Shown here piece after piece: positions 34,658-43,496 of a DNA stretch of 64,000 bases. Every line of letters begins with the position of its first letter. Positions within the stretch are counted from its first letter, which is position 1. The notes beneath the pieces were generated by a model. It worked only from the letters and a program-made list of their open reading frames with translations. It was not told where the DNA came from and did no database searches. Source of the DNA: Rariglobus sp041662485 (GTDB lineage: Bacteria > Verrucomicrobiota > Verrucomicrobiia > Opitutales > Opitutaceae); NCBI GenBank assembly GCA_041662485.1, contig JBAZSJ010000018.1, positions 1 to 64,000 on the forward strand, read 5' to 3'. The translations under genes and the position numbers were made by a program.

Positions 34658-35053
34658 AACAATCACCGACATACATTATAAATATATATCAATTAATTAC
34701 TAACAATAAAAACGCTTAGTCGGATATACTCGTGACCAAAAGCGATAGAACGCATAGGCCAATTGGATTCTTCGCACCCGAGTCAATCGGTTTACATGGC
34801 AATAAAAGCCCGTCCGTCCCGTCCTCAACCGATGGTTCTCTTGGAGGCTTTAACCGTGTATCCCATGCATGGCACAAAAAAAACCATGCAACATCAAGAC
34901 CCACATAAAGCGAATCGCCACGGCCTTCGCTTTCGACCTCGCCACGGCGATATGCATCGAGATGGCGATTAAGCTGCCCATTTGGATATACGGAGTTTTC
35001 CGGGACATCATCAATTGATCGCCATCGACTCGCCCGCGCCCGCCTGGGGACCA
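34658..35053. other. AT-rich island with no firmly supported gene
   Basis: The stretch is clearly poorer in G and C than everything around it (for example TATAAATATATATCAATTAA at 34676-34695). It follows the truncated methyltransferase stump. Two overlapping frames on opposite strands are open here: 34869-35018 plus (49 codons) and 34716-35054 minus (112 codons). Neither has a convincing ribosome site. Confidence 0.7.
34869..35018 (+). CDS. Possible 49-residue membrane peptide
   Basis: The frame starts MAQKKPCNIKTHIKRI and continues into ATAFAFDLATAICIEMAIKL, ending PIWIYGVFRDIIN. It has a basic N-terminus, one long hydrophobic segment and a charged end, as in a single-pass membrane peptide. 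The E-x3-K-x3-Y spacing loosely recalls DUF2061 proteins. A GGAGG lies 21 bases upstream, too far to be persuasive. The opposite-strand frame at 34716-35054 competes with it. It may be real, a fragment of a transferred gene, or chance. Confidence 0.3.
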   Translation: MAQKKPCNIKTHIKRIATAFAFDLATAICIEMAIKLPIWIYGVFRDIIN

Positions 35054-36622
35054 CTACCCCATCAAGTCCCCCAATATCCTCTTCAACTCCGGATAATCAA
35101 TCTTCGCGTTGTGCCGCCTGTCCACCGGCAACGTCGCCATGAAGCGCACGTCATCGACCTGTGCCCACGCCACCGCCGCAGACAACTCATCCGCCAACCG
35201 CTCATCGCGCTCCGCTTCCACGACCAACACTCGTCGTCCATCCAGCGCCACCATCGCCGCTCGCCGCACCGCAGCAAAAGTCATCGCCACACATTCCACG
35301 CCAAACGGATACAGTCGCCCAAGGGAATCATCCACCCTTGCCGCACAACGCCCGAGTAACCAAACCCGCCCGCGCTCGTCGATCAACCCCGCGTCACCCG
35401 TGCGATGCCATACTTCGCCCTCGATGCGGAATTTCGTCTCTTCGTCGCCGATCCCGCCCAGATAGCCCTTCAACACGTGGTCGCCCGCCACCACGATCTC
35501 TCCAGCCTCCCCGGACGGCAGGCACTCCGCCGCAAATGCCGTCGCGCTCAACTCACCGCGAGCTTCCCCCCAGCGGTCGCGCACCACGCGCAACTTCACC
35601 TCGTCCACCGGCACGCCGGACAACAAGCCGCGTCCGCCGCGCATCGCCGCCAGATCATCCGCCTCAATCTCGTGAGCGCCTATGTGCGCGATCGGCTCCG
35701 CCTCCGTCGAACCATACACCGCGACGACCTCCGCGTTCGGCGCCAATACCCGCAGTGCCTCCAGCAGACGGGGAAACACCGGCGCTCCGCCCGTGTATAA
35801 TTTCCTCAACCCCGTCAGCGTCGCTCTCCTCGCCCTGCCCTCCTCGATCAACCGCTCAAAAAACGCCGGCGACGCCGTGATGCGATTCACCCCGCGCCGC
35901 TCGATCTGCGCCCACACCCGCGCCGCGTCCACCGCGCAGGGCTTCTTTAAATCCACGTCCGGAATCACCGTCGTCACCCCCGCCGCCAGATTCGCCAGCG
36001 TGAACACCGGCAACGTCGCCAGGTCCACGTCGCCCGGCTCCAGCGCAATGCTCGGCGCCAGCGCCCGATACTGCGCCAGCAAAAATCCCTGCGTCCGCAC
36101 CGCCCCCTTCGGCACGCCCGTGCTGCCGCTCGTAAACGTCACCAACGCCGCGTCCTGCGGTTGCGCATCATTGGTCGTCACTCGCTCCACCGTCGCCCCC
36201 GTCAACCACCGCACCGTCGCCGGCAGCCAGCCACCCGTCGTCACTTTCAACCGGATCGCCCGCAACGCCCGCGACCGCAGCCGCAGCAAATGCGCCTTCG
36301 GAATCGCCAGCAGCGCATCCGGTGCCCACCGCGCGCAACACCGCTCCAAATGATCCTTCCCTGCCGACGGATCCAAAAACAGCGCCACAGACCCGATCCG
36401 AAAAATCGCCAGTAACGCCACATACAACTCCGCCGACATCGGCACGAACACCAGCACCGCCTGCCCGCGTTTCAACCTGCGCGCCCGCCACCATGCCGCC
36501 GCCTTCGCGACTTCGTCGTCGAGCTGCGCAAACGTCAGCGTCCGCCCCGCCGCGTCGTCAATCAACGCCACCATCTCCGGTCGCACGCGTGCCTGCTCCG
36601 TCAGTTGATCCCCGATCGTCAT
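35054..36622 (-). CDS. OleC-like AMP-dependent acid ligase (ANL superfamily)
   Basis: ANL enzymes activate a carboxylate as an adenylate. The 522-residue product has the phosphate loop FTSGSTGVPKG (about 160-170), YGSTEAEP (about 304-311), HRTGDAG and a C-terminal LPVDRRHNAKID. That last motif, with FLDPSAGKDHLERC and IPKAHLLRL, is more like OleC (beta-lactone synthetase, long-chain olefin pathway) than ordinary acyl-CoA synthetases. It is the last gene of the seven-gene operon and overlaps the acetyltransferase gene by 4 bases. Its likely job is to activate an acid, or form a lactone, in the pathway. The substrate is unknown. Confidence 0.8.
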   Translation of the reverse strand: MTIGDQLTEQARVRPEMVALIDDAAGRTLTFAQLDDEVAKAAAWWRARRLKRGQAVLVFVPMSAELYVALLAIFRIGSVALFLDPSAGKDHLERCCARWAPDALLAIPKAHLLRLRSRALRAIRLKVTTGGWLPATVRWLTGATVERVTTNDAQPQDAALVTFTSGSTGVPKGAVRTQGFLLAQYRALAPSIALEPGDVDLATLPVFTLANLAAGVTTVIPDVDLKKPCAVDAARVWAQIERRGVNRITASPAFFERLIEEGRARRATLTGLRKLYTGGAPVFPRLLEALRVLAPNAEVVAVYGSTEAEPIAHIGAHEIEADDLAAMRGGRGLLSGVPVDEVKLRVVRDRWGEARGELSATAFAAECLPSGEAGEIVVAGDHVLKGYLGGIGDEETKFRIEGEVWHRTGDAGLIDERGRVWLLGRCAARVDDSLGRLYPFGVECVAMTFAAVRRAAMVALDGRRVLVVEAERDERLADELSAAVAWAQVDDVRFMATLPVDRRHNAKIDYPELKRILGDLMG

Positions 36623-37539
36623 TTCACGACGCCCTCCGCCAGTCGCTTCGAAAACAACGTGTAGCGCCTGATCGTCTTCGCGTAGTGCGCGCTCAGATTT
36701 CGAGACTGGTTGGTTTCGTGCATCAGCGCGTGGATAGCCCGCGTGAATCCCAGCCGCCGCGCCGCCTCATGCACCTCGCCAAGCAGCAACGCCCCCAGCC
36801 CCGCGTAGGCGCGACCGGGCAGCACCGCCAGCGTCTTCACGATGCACGTCGTCACCGGCAGCCCTCGCTTGGCCTGCGCGTAGTCGGGCACGGTAAACAC
36901 GTAGCCCACCGGCCCCCCCGCCTGCTCCGCCAACAACACCAGCTCCGGCCGCACCTGCGACCGGATCGCCCGATATTGCGCAAAAAACGCCTCCTGCGGA
37001 AGCGGCGTATAGAGGTAGTTGGCCTGAAACGACACCACCGACACATCGTAAATCCGCCCCAGTTCCTCCTCAAAGTGAGCGGGATCAAGCGGACGGATGG
37101 TCACACCCGCCGCCGTCATGCGCGCCGCCACCGAGTCGAGACGCGGATCACGTGCCGCCAAGTCTTCTGTCGCCGTCGAGTAATACTCCGCCAGCGGCTC
37201 GAACCCCGCCGCGCGCCACCAGCCCGGCCACTCTTCCGGATTCACCGGCTCCAGCAAAAACGGCGGCTCCTCGCCCGCCTCCGTCACGAGCCGATAACTG
37301 CGCCACGTGTTTCCGTTCATCGGGCCCACCGCGAGGGTGCAACCTCGCCCGCGCAACACATCGCACGCCTGTGCCAGCACCGCGGCAGACGCCTCTGATG
37401 AGTCCGCTGAAAATTTCCCGATCACTCCCAGCCGTTCGCCCGCCAGCGTCGGCACCTGCGTCCACCATAGCCACGCCTCCGCGCCTCCGGTTTGAAGCCG
37501 CAGGTCTTCGCCCATCTCCGGCGTCAAAGGAGTGCTCAT
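36619..37539 (-). CDS. GNAT-family N-acetyltransferase
   Basis: This is a predicted acyl-CoA-dependent acyltransferase. The 306-residue product ends in a GNAT domain: VKTLAVLPGRAYAGLGALLLGEV (about 235-257) is the strand and acyl-CoA loop, and RAIHALMHETNQSRNLSAHY follows. The N-terminal 140 residues contain a second, more divergent acyltransferase-like half (IGKFSADSSEASAAVLAQA ... LAVGPMNGNTW). I chose the ATG at 37539, which overlaps the preceding gene by 4 bases; the longer frame is shadow sequence. It may acylate an amino group made in the pathway, but the acceptor is unknown. Confidence 0.8.
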   Translation of the reverse strand: MSTPLTPEMGEDLRLQTGGAEAWLWWTQVPTLAGERLGVIGKFSADSSEASAAVLAQACDVLRGRGCTLAVGPMNGNTWRSYRLVTEAGEEPPFLLEPVNPEEWPGWWRAAGFEPLAEYYSTATEDLAARDPRLDSVAARMTAAGVTIRPLDPAHFEEELGRIYDVSVVSFQANYLYTPLPQEAFFAQYRAIRSQVRPELVLLAEQAGGPVGYVFTVPDYAQAKRGLPVTTCIVKTLAVLPGRAYAGLGALLLGEVHEAARRLGFTRAIHALMHETNQSRNLSAHYAKTIRRYTLFSKRLAEGVVK

Positions 37540-38858
37540 AATAAAATCATCATCAAACCACCACCCGCCGATGCGACAAGCGCCGTCGCGCCCTGTTTCC
37601 ACCAACGCGCCGTGAGGTCGTCCGGCATCTGCAATTTCGGCTCGCACGCGACGAATCCCGCCGACGCCACCGCGACGCATGTCAATCCCGCCGCCAGTTC
37701 CACCCACGACACGGTGCGTCCGCGATCCAGCAGCGCAAACGCCGCTCCCTGCAACACCGTCGCCTGCGCCACGCCCACCGCCCACCACGCCGCGCGCGAC
37801 CAGCCGGGACGTCCCTGCGAAAACCGCACTGTCGCGATCACCGCCTGATGCGTCATGACTCCCAGGGTAAAACACCACAGCCACCGGCCGCCGGGAGCGA
37901 ACGCCTGCGCCACCGCCCACACCAGTCCGGCCGAGCCCACGTAGATCACCGCCACCAGGTTATGCCGTGGGACGCCCCCCGGCACCGTAGGCATCAGCCG
38001 CACATAGCTCGCCAGCAGCACCACCGGCGCAACCAGCCAGCCCCAGCCGCCCACCGACCAGAAAAAATACAGCGCCAGCGCCCCTCCCAGCCGCGCACAA
38101 TCATCCACCACCCGCCCGCGCCGCCAGACCCATGCCGCCATGGTGACCACCACCAAGACGTCCAGGCGCCACGCGATTTCAGTCAATGAAAGTCCCGAGC
38201 AAATCGTGATCTGCACATATGCCGCCAATGGCAGGAAGACATTATCCAGCCCGCGCCATGAAATGGCTTCCACGGTTGCCGCAAACAGGCCTATCACCGC
38301 CGCGGTCGCCACGCTCTCGCTCCATCCACGGCCGGTCGCAATCAGCGGGCCCGCGACACACAGAAAGCCCACCATCGCGACCGCGAATGAGCCTTCTGCA
38401 CTTTTCCTCCCCTCCAGCGTTTCATAAAAATGACGCCCCCAACGCTTCCCCACCAGCGCCCCCGCCGCATCCGCAAACGTGAGCAACGCCACCGGCACGC
38501 CAAACGCCAGCCCGTCGCCTCGCGCCAGCGTGAACACCGCAGCCACGCCCACCGGAAAATACATCTCCCCCAGCGACGCGCGTTTCACGTCATGCAACAC
38601 CCCGCCGATTTCCCTCTTCAACACCGGCACCACTCGCAACGCCCCCAGCGATACCACGGCCAGCCCTGCCAGCATCCACACCGGCCACGCCTCTGCGAAC
38701 AGCCAAGGAAACGCCAGACAGATCACCCCCATGCCGATATGCACCGCCTTGCGTGACGTCTCCGCGCCAAGCACGCCCTGGGACTGCGCGCGTTTCACGA
38801 CGAGCAACAACCCTCCCAGTGCCCCAAGCACAAGGCCGATGCCGGCCAGCGGACTCAC
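37536..38858 (-). CDS. Phytol/dolichol kinase-like membrane protein, double length
   Basis: Members of this family phosphorylate isoprenoid alcohols with CTP, or transfer CMP to lipid phosphates, in the membrane. Residues 1-220 carry the family pattern: SRKAVHIGMG (about 35-44), SLGEMYFPVGVAA, LLTFADAAGALVGKRWG (about 125-141) and GRKSAEGSFAVAMVGF (about 150-165). Residues about 225-440 add roughly six more hydrophobic helices, which the usual kinases of about 200-230 residues lack. It overlaps the GNAT and DUF3419 genes by 4 bases each. Either phytol-kinase-like or CDP-lipid-synthase-like chemistry is possible. Confidence 0.75.
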   Translation of the reverse strand: MSPLAGIGLVLGALGGLLLVVKRAQSQGVLGAETSRKAVHIGMGVICLAFPWLFAEAWPVWMLAGLAVVSLGALRVVPVLKREIGGVLHDVKRASLGEMYFPVGVAAVFTLARGDGLAFGVPVALLTFADAAGALVGKRWGRHFYETLEGRKSAEGSFAVAMVGFLCVAGPLIATGRGWSESVATAAVIGLFAATVEAISWRGLDNVFLPLAAYVQITICSGLSLTEIAWRLDVLVVVTMAAWVWRRGRVVDDCARLGGALALYFFWSVGGWGWLVAPVVLLASYVRLMPTVPGGVPRHNLVAVIYVGSAGLVWAVAQAFAPGGRWLWCFTLGVMTHQAVIATVRFSQGRPGWSRAAWWAVGVAQATVLQGAAFALLDRGRTVSWVELAAGLTCVAVASAGFVACEPKLQMPDDLTARWWKQGATALVASAGGGLMMILL

Positions 38859-39997
38859 AGCACCTCCTCCACCACGAACGCGCTGTAGAAAAACGCCTTG
38901 TCCCGCGCAAACAACAACCGCGCTCTTTCCTCAAGCGGACGCAACCGGTGCGCCAGCGACTCCGGACGCCGGCGTGGCGCCAGCATGTTCCAATACGCCA
39001 GCCGCCCTCCCGGCGCGCTCGCGTCCGCCAGCGAGGCGAGGATCGCCGCCGTGTTCTCCTCCGACATATATTCAAAAATATCAGACAGATTGAACTTCAG
39101 CACGCGCTTCGCGGCCCCCGCCGCCCGCTCGCGCTCCAAAAACGCCTCCAACGTCAGCTCGTGCCACTCCAACCGGTCCAGTCGCGACCGGATTTTCATG
39201 AAATTCTCCGCCCGCAACGCCCATGGCAGCGCCACGCCGTGCGTGCCGGTCAGAATCCAGTGCAGATACGGATTCTCCGCCGGATTCAGCGCCACCAACG
39301 CATGCCGCGTCCGCTCCAAAATCCGGTCCGCCACCGAACCCTCGACGTATTTGAAAAACGCCGGATCGCGTCCCAGTCGCCCCATCATAAACCGCGAGAA
39401 AAACACTTTGAACAGCAGCCGCCACCGCCACGTGTTCCACCGGTCTTCGTAGAACCGCTCGCGCTCCGCCGGCGTTCCGCCGCGCAACAACGCCTCGACC
39501 GTTTTCCTCCCATGCACCAGCGGCAGCACCCGCGTGCGAAACAACCGGAAGTAGTTCTCAAACTTCCCCGGTGCCCCGATCCCGCCCGCCACCGACTCCG
39601 GCTGCCCGTCCCAAAACGCCCGCACCGCCGGCGAAAGCCGCCCGCGGCACCGCGCATACAACGCCGCCCGCGCCTCCGCCGCCCCCGAACGCGACCCCAT
39701 CAGCACCAGCAACTCCGCGTGCGACAACTCGCGATAAGCCGCCACCCGCAGCTCCAGACACGCCAGCTGTGACGGATTCAAATCCAGCGCCACCACCCGC
39801 TCCGCCCCCGCCCCGAGCAACGCCAACGCATTATCCCCCGCCGACGAAATCGAAACCACAGTATCCGCCGGCCGCACATCCAGCGCCTCGACCAAAATGT
39901 CGGCGTCTTCCCAAACCTGCGCATACCGAATCCGCGAAAAATCCGCCCGCGTCGCCGCTTCCGTGCTCACCTTCCGTATATCCGAATTAGTGCCCAT
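38855..39997 (-). CDS. DUF3419 (BtaA-like) SAM-dependent transferase
   Basis: BtaA uses S-adenosylmethionine as a 3-amino-3-carboxypropyl donor to diacylglycerol, the first step of betaine lipid synthesis. The 380-residue product has the DUF3419 start RIRYAQVWEDADILVEAL (about 22-39), the nucleotide fold VVSISSAGDNALALLGAG and VALDLNPSQLACLELR, and the C-terminal FNLSDIFEYMS motif. The BtaB methyltransferase that normally follows is absent. The start ATG shares one base with the upstream stop (TAATG). The acceptor in this operon could be another hydroxylated lipid. Confidence 0.85.
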   Translation of the reverse strand: MGTNSDIRKVSTEAATRADFSRIRYAQVWEDADILVEALDVRPADTVVSISSAGDNALALLGAGAERVVALDLNPSQLACLELRVAAYRELSHAELLVLMGSRSGAAEARAALYARCRGRLSPAVRAFWDGQPESVAGGIGAPGKFENYFRLFRTRVLPLVHGRKTVEALLRGGTPAERERFYEDRWNTWRWRLLFKVFFSRFMMGRLGRDPAFFKYVEGSVADRILERTRHALVALNPAENPYLHWILTGTHGVALPWALRAENFMKIRSRLDRLEWHELTLEAFLERERAAGAAKRVLKFNLSDIFEYMSEENTAAILASLADASAPGGRLAYWNMLAPRRRPESLAHRLRPLEERARLLFARDKAFFYSAFVVEEVL

Positions 39998-42591
39998 TAG
40001 TGTTCATTAGTGGTTAAAATCTCCGTCTTCCTCACCACCCCCGTCGCCCCATCCATCTCCAGCCAGTCCCCCGTCTTCACCCACGCCGTTACCCCGCTGA
40101 TCGACACGATCGCAGGAATCCCCATCTCCCGCGCCACAATCGCCGAGTGCGACAACAAGCTCCCGTGTTCCACCAGCAGCCCCGCCGCCGCCGGAAACAA
40201 CATGATCCAGCCCGGGTCCGTCCTCGGTGCCACCAAGATTTCCCCCGACTCGATCACCGCATTCCTCGGATCGATGATCACGCGCGCCCGCGCCCGCACC
40301 ACGCCCGGACAACATCCAATCCCCTTCAATGCATCCCCCGTCGGTGCCACCGCCGCCCGCGTAGCCTTGAACGCATTGCCCAGGTAAACCGCCCCGCGCG
40401 TCGCAAACCGGTCCGCCGGCTCCGCCTTTTCGCGGAACCCCGCAAACTCCCGTTTCCGCAACGCCGTCAGCCCCGCCAGATCGGTCGTCGCCGCCGTGCC
40501 TTCCACAAAACCAAGCGCCTCTTCGACCGTCAGATAAAACACGTCGCGCGGCTCCACCAACCGACCCACCGCGTGCAGCCGCTTGCCCAACTCCACGTAG
40601 ATTCGCCGCACTCGTCCAAACAACCGCGTGCGCTCAAATCGCAGATTCTCGCGATCACGCACACGCGCCCGACAATGCTTCAGCACCCAGTTAAAAATCA
40701 CCCGCTTCATCGCATGCCCTGCAAGTTCCTCGGTCACGCGCAACTCCGCCGCCGTCCGTAACTTCGCCTCCATGCCCGCGTCCGCCAATCCGCTCACCCC
40801 AAACCTCCGCGCAAACTGCCCCACAGATCTTAACAACGTCAGCGGCTCGTCATGCAGTGTGAGGCTTTCCAGTTTCAATTCCTCCAGACAGCGATCGCCA
40901 AACTTGTCGAGATACGCCTCATAGCCCGCGCGAAACACCGGCGCGGTTTCCAGCCAGCGTTCGATCTGTGCCCGCGTTCCCTCGCACAGCACCGACGCCG
41001 CCGCGGCGTCGCCCGCCACCAGCGCAGCCAGCTCGCGCACGCGCTTCGCCGGCTCCGCGCTGATCATCCCGCCTTCGCCGCACAGCAGATCGTTCTGCAG
41101 CGTGCCGTCGGCGTCCCCGCACCATTTCGCCGTGAGCTTCCGCGCCACGCCGTAGAAAATCATCGCGAAAAAATCGTTCACCAGCGGCGCGTCCCACTTG
41201 AGCAACAACTGCCGCTCCAGATCGCGGAAATGCACCGCCAGTTCATCCGGTCGCATCGTCTCCAACGACGGCTCGCACGGACGCAGCGCGTGATTCAACC
41301 GCACATAAAACCGCTCAATCTGTCCCGGCAGCGTAAAGTGATTCTTCACCAGCCCCAGGCACGCCCCTGCCAGCGCAAACCCGTCCTTCACTTTCGCCCA
41401 CCGTCCCGCCGGCACCAGCTTCGCGAGCACTTCCTCGGGCAGCCCTTCCTTCACTCCCATCATCTGCTCCATGAATCCTCGGTTCACCGAAAATCCCGGC
41501 AGCAACGCCAGCAGCCGATACCAGCTGATCAGGTTGTAATAGATCCGCCCATCGACGAGTCCGAGCATGCGCGGAAACAAATCCCTGTTCTCCTCAATCC
41601 GCACCGCGCCCACGCCCATCATCCGTGCAAACTCCCGGTAAACCGCCTCATAAATCCCGCGCGCAAACGAAAACGTCAGCGGCGTCGTCACCCCGCTATA
41701 GCTCTCCGCAATGTTCGCGTTGTCCCAAAGGTTCAGTTCGCCATCCGGATCGGCCAGTCCCGCCAGCGACGTGATCGGTCTCGATTGCAGCAACCACAGT
41801 TTCCCACCCGCCCGCGCCCACTCGATGTCCTGCGGACGTCCGAAAAACTTTTCCGTCGCCCGCGCCAGCGCCGCGACCTCCACCGCCTCCGCATCGCTCA
41901 ACGTCGCCCGATCCGACATCGCTGCATCCACCGGTTGCGACACCACGCCCTCCCCCTCACCCGGCGCCGCCCGATGCGCACTGCTTTTCTCCACCACGGC
42001 CCGCTTCACCACCCGCCCGCCGCGATCCACCGTAAACATATCCGCATCGGCCTCGCCCGACACCAACGCCGAGCCCAGTCCGAACACCGCCGACACCACC
42101 GCATGCCCGCGCCGTCCGCTCACCGGATCCGCGCTGAACGCCACGCCCGCCGTCTCCGCGTCGATCATTCGCTGCACCAACACCGCCGGCGGCTGCGGCT
42201 CGCCCGCCAGCCCGCGCTCTTTTCGATAAGCCAGAATGCGTTCGCTAAACCCCGAGCGCCACACCGCCGCGACCTTTTCCGGAATCCGCTCCGGCGGCAC
42301 AAAAAGAAAACTGTCCAACTGCCCCGCAAACGAGTGCTCCGCCCCGTCCTCGTCGAGCGCAGACGACCGCACCGCAAAAAACGCCGCGCCCGGCGCGACC
42401 GATTTTGCCGTGTCCACGATTTCAGCCGCCAGGTCCGCTCCCGCACCCGACGCGGAATAAGCCGCAGGCGACACCACAAACCACTCCGGTATCGGTAGCT
42501 TCGCCGCGCCCAACCTCGCCAATGCCCCGGCCTTTCCGCCAAGCGGCGCGCCGTCCGGAAAATCGTCGGTGTGGCGGATGAGGAGCGTCAT
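39997..42591 (-). CDS. Rifampicin-phosphotransferase-like dikinase (PEP synthase family)
   Basis: Such enzymes split ATP to AMP and phosphate and move the beta-phosphate through a swinging histidine domain to a substrate. The 864-residue product has an ATP-grasp domain (about 1-320, with GGKAGALARLG and FAVRSSALDEDG), a long helical middle (about 320-740) and a C-terminal histidine domain with GSLLSHSAIVARE, in which His815 is the expected carrier. The C-terminal TIM barrel of true PEP synthase and PPDK is missing. Length and order match rifampicin phosphotransferase (about 865). The middle domain would bind the acceptor. It overlaps its neighbours by 4 bases and 1 base. Confidence 0.85.
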   Translation of the reverse strand: MTLLIRHTDDFPDGAPLGGKAGALARLGAAKLPIPEWFVVSPAAYSASGAGADLAAEIVDTAKSVAPGAAFFAVRSSALDEDGAEHSFAGQLDSFLFVPPERIPEKVAAVWRSGFSERILAYRKERGLAGEPQPPAVLVQRMIDAETAGVAFSADPVSGRRGHAVVSAVFGLGSALVSGEADADMFTVDRGGRVVKRAVVEKSSAHRAAPGEGEGVVSQPVDAAMSDRATLSDAEAVEVAALARATEKFFGRPQDIEWARAGGKLWLLQSRPITSLAGLADPDGELNLWDNANIAESYSGVTTPLTFSFARGIYEAVYREFARMMGVGAVRIEENRDLFPRMLGLVDGRIYYNLISWYRLLALLPGFSVNRGFMEQMMGVKEGLPEEVLAKLVPAGRWAKVKDGFALAGACLGLVKNHFTLPGQIERFYVRLNHALRPCEPSLETMRPDELAVHFRDLERQLLLKWDAPLVNDFFAMIFYGVARKLTAKWCGDADGTLQNDLLCGEGGMISAEPAKRVRELAALVAGDAAAASVLCEGTRAQIERWLETAPVFRAGYEAYLDKFGDRCLEELKLESLTLHDEPLTLLRSVGQFARRFGVSGLADAGMEAKLRTAAELRVTEELAGHAMKRVIFNWVLKHCRARVRDRENLRFERTRLFGRVRRIYVELGKRLHAVGRLVEPRDVFYLTVEEALGFVEGTAATTDLAGLTALRKREFAGFREKAEPADRFATRGAVYLGNAFKATRAAVAPTGDALKGIGCCPGVVRARARVIIDPRNAVIESGEILVAPRTDPGWIMLFPAAAGLLVEHGSLLSHSAIVAREMGIPAIVSISGVTAWVKTGDWLEMDGATGVVRKTEILTTNEH

Positions 42592-43496
42592 GATGAAAGC
42601 CTCGACCACAACGGAATCACGCCGAGCATGAGATAAAGCGCGAGCGTCCAGACACCCGAATAAGCCTCCACGCCTTTCGCCAGCCTGCCGCTCACCGTGC
42701 AAAGAAAGGCGAATCCCAGCCCCGCGCCGCCGAGCCACAACGCGACGAGCACGCTCGCCACCGGGACCGTAAACCCAATGCGTCCGGCGGCCACGAGCGC
42801 GCAGGCCAACGTCGCCGCCATCGCGCACAGCCAGGCGGCCACCGCGATTCGGCGTCCCCAGAGAAACGTGTAGGTCTCCACGCCGGCCTCCTCCTGCCCG
42901 GGCGCGCGGATTTTGCGCCCCAGCTCGATCACCACGCCATTGCAGAAACTCCCCGCCAAAAACCAAAACAACCCGGCCGGCATCACCCCGCCCGTGTGAA
43001 CCCAATCACACCCCGTGGCGAACCAGTCCACCAACGGCATGATCAGCATGTGGCTGAAGAGATAGACGACCGGCCTCGCCTTCAACCATGACCGGGCGAA
43101 GAACTCCTTGCTCATCAGTCCAAAGTAAACCCACGTCACGGCCAGCAATCCCACCAGCGGCCAGCCCAGTTGTGCCGCCACCACAAATTGCCCCGTCGCC
43201 ACCGCAACGCCGAGCCAGCCAAGCTCGCTTAGTTTCACCAAACCCCTCGGCACCGGCCTGTAAGGTCGAAAGCGCGCATCCTCCTCGGCATCCTTGAATT
43301 CGTCGGCGATCCGCAAAAGAAGGAACGAGCCCAGCGACACGACAAATGCCACGATAAAGGAGACCGCCGCCGGTCGCACCCCATCCCCGCGCAGCAAAGC
43401 CGAATAACTCACCGCCGACGCGCTGAACGCCGCGATCAACGGACCGTGCGCGATCAGCGGAAATCGTTCCTTCTGGTATGTCCACCAGCGGTTCAT
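42588..43496 (-). CDS. UbiA-family prenyltransferase
   Basis: UbiA enzymes attach a prenyl chain to an aromatic or other acceptor inside the membrane. The 302-residue product has about eight to nine hydrophobic helices. An Asp-rich first motif lies in LRIADEFKDAEEDARFRPYR (Asp65, Asp69, Asp73). The second motif region reads VIELGRKIRAPGQEEAGVETY (near 200), which has lost the usual aspartates in favour of Glu. This sub-type with RKIRAP is not the ubiquinone or menaquinone one. It overlaps the HMG-CoA reductase and dikinase genes by 4 bases each. The acceptor and prenyl length cannot be inferred. Confidence 0.85.
   Translation of the reverse strand: MNRWWTYQKERFPLIAHGPLIAAFSASAVSYSALLRGDGVRPAAVSFIVAFVVSLGSFLLLRIADEFKDAEEDARFRPYRPVPRGLVKLSELGWLGVAVATGQFVVAAQLGWPLVGLLAVTWVYFGLMSKEFFARSWLKARPVVYLFSHMLIMPLVDWFATGCDWVHTGGVMPAGLFWFLAGSFCNGVVIELGRKIRAPGQEEAGVETYTFLWGRRIAVAAWLCAMAATLACALVAAGRIGFTVPVASVLVALWLGGAGLGFAFLCTVSGRLAKGVEAYSGVWTLALYLMLGVIPLWSRLSS

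Noticed and set aside
34716..35054. 112-codon minus-strand frame in the AT-rich island
   Set aside because: It begins inside the end of the OleC-like ligase gene region, has no ribosome site and no family resemblance, and competes with a better-looking plus-strand frame. Kept only as a remark.
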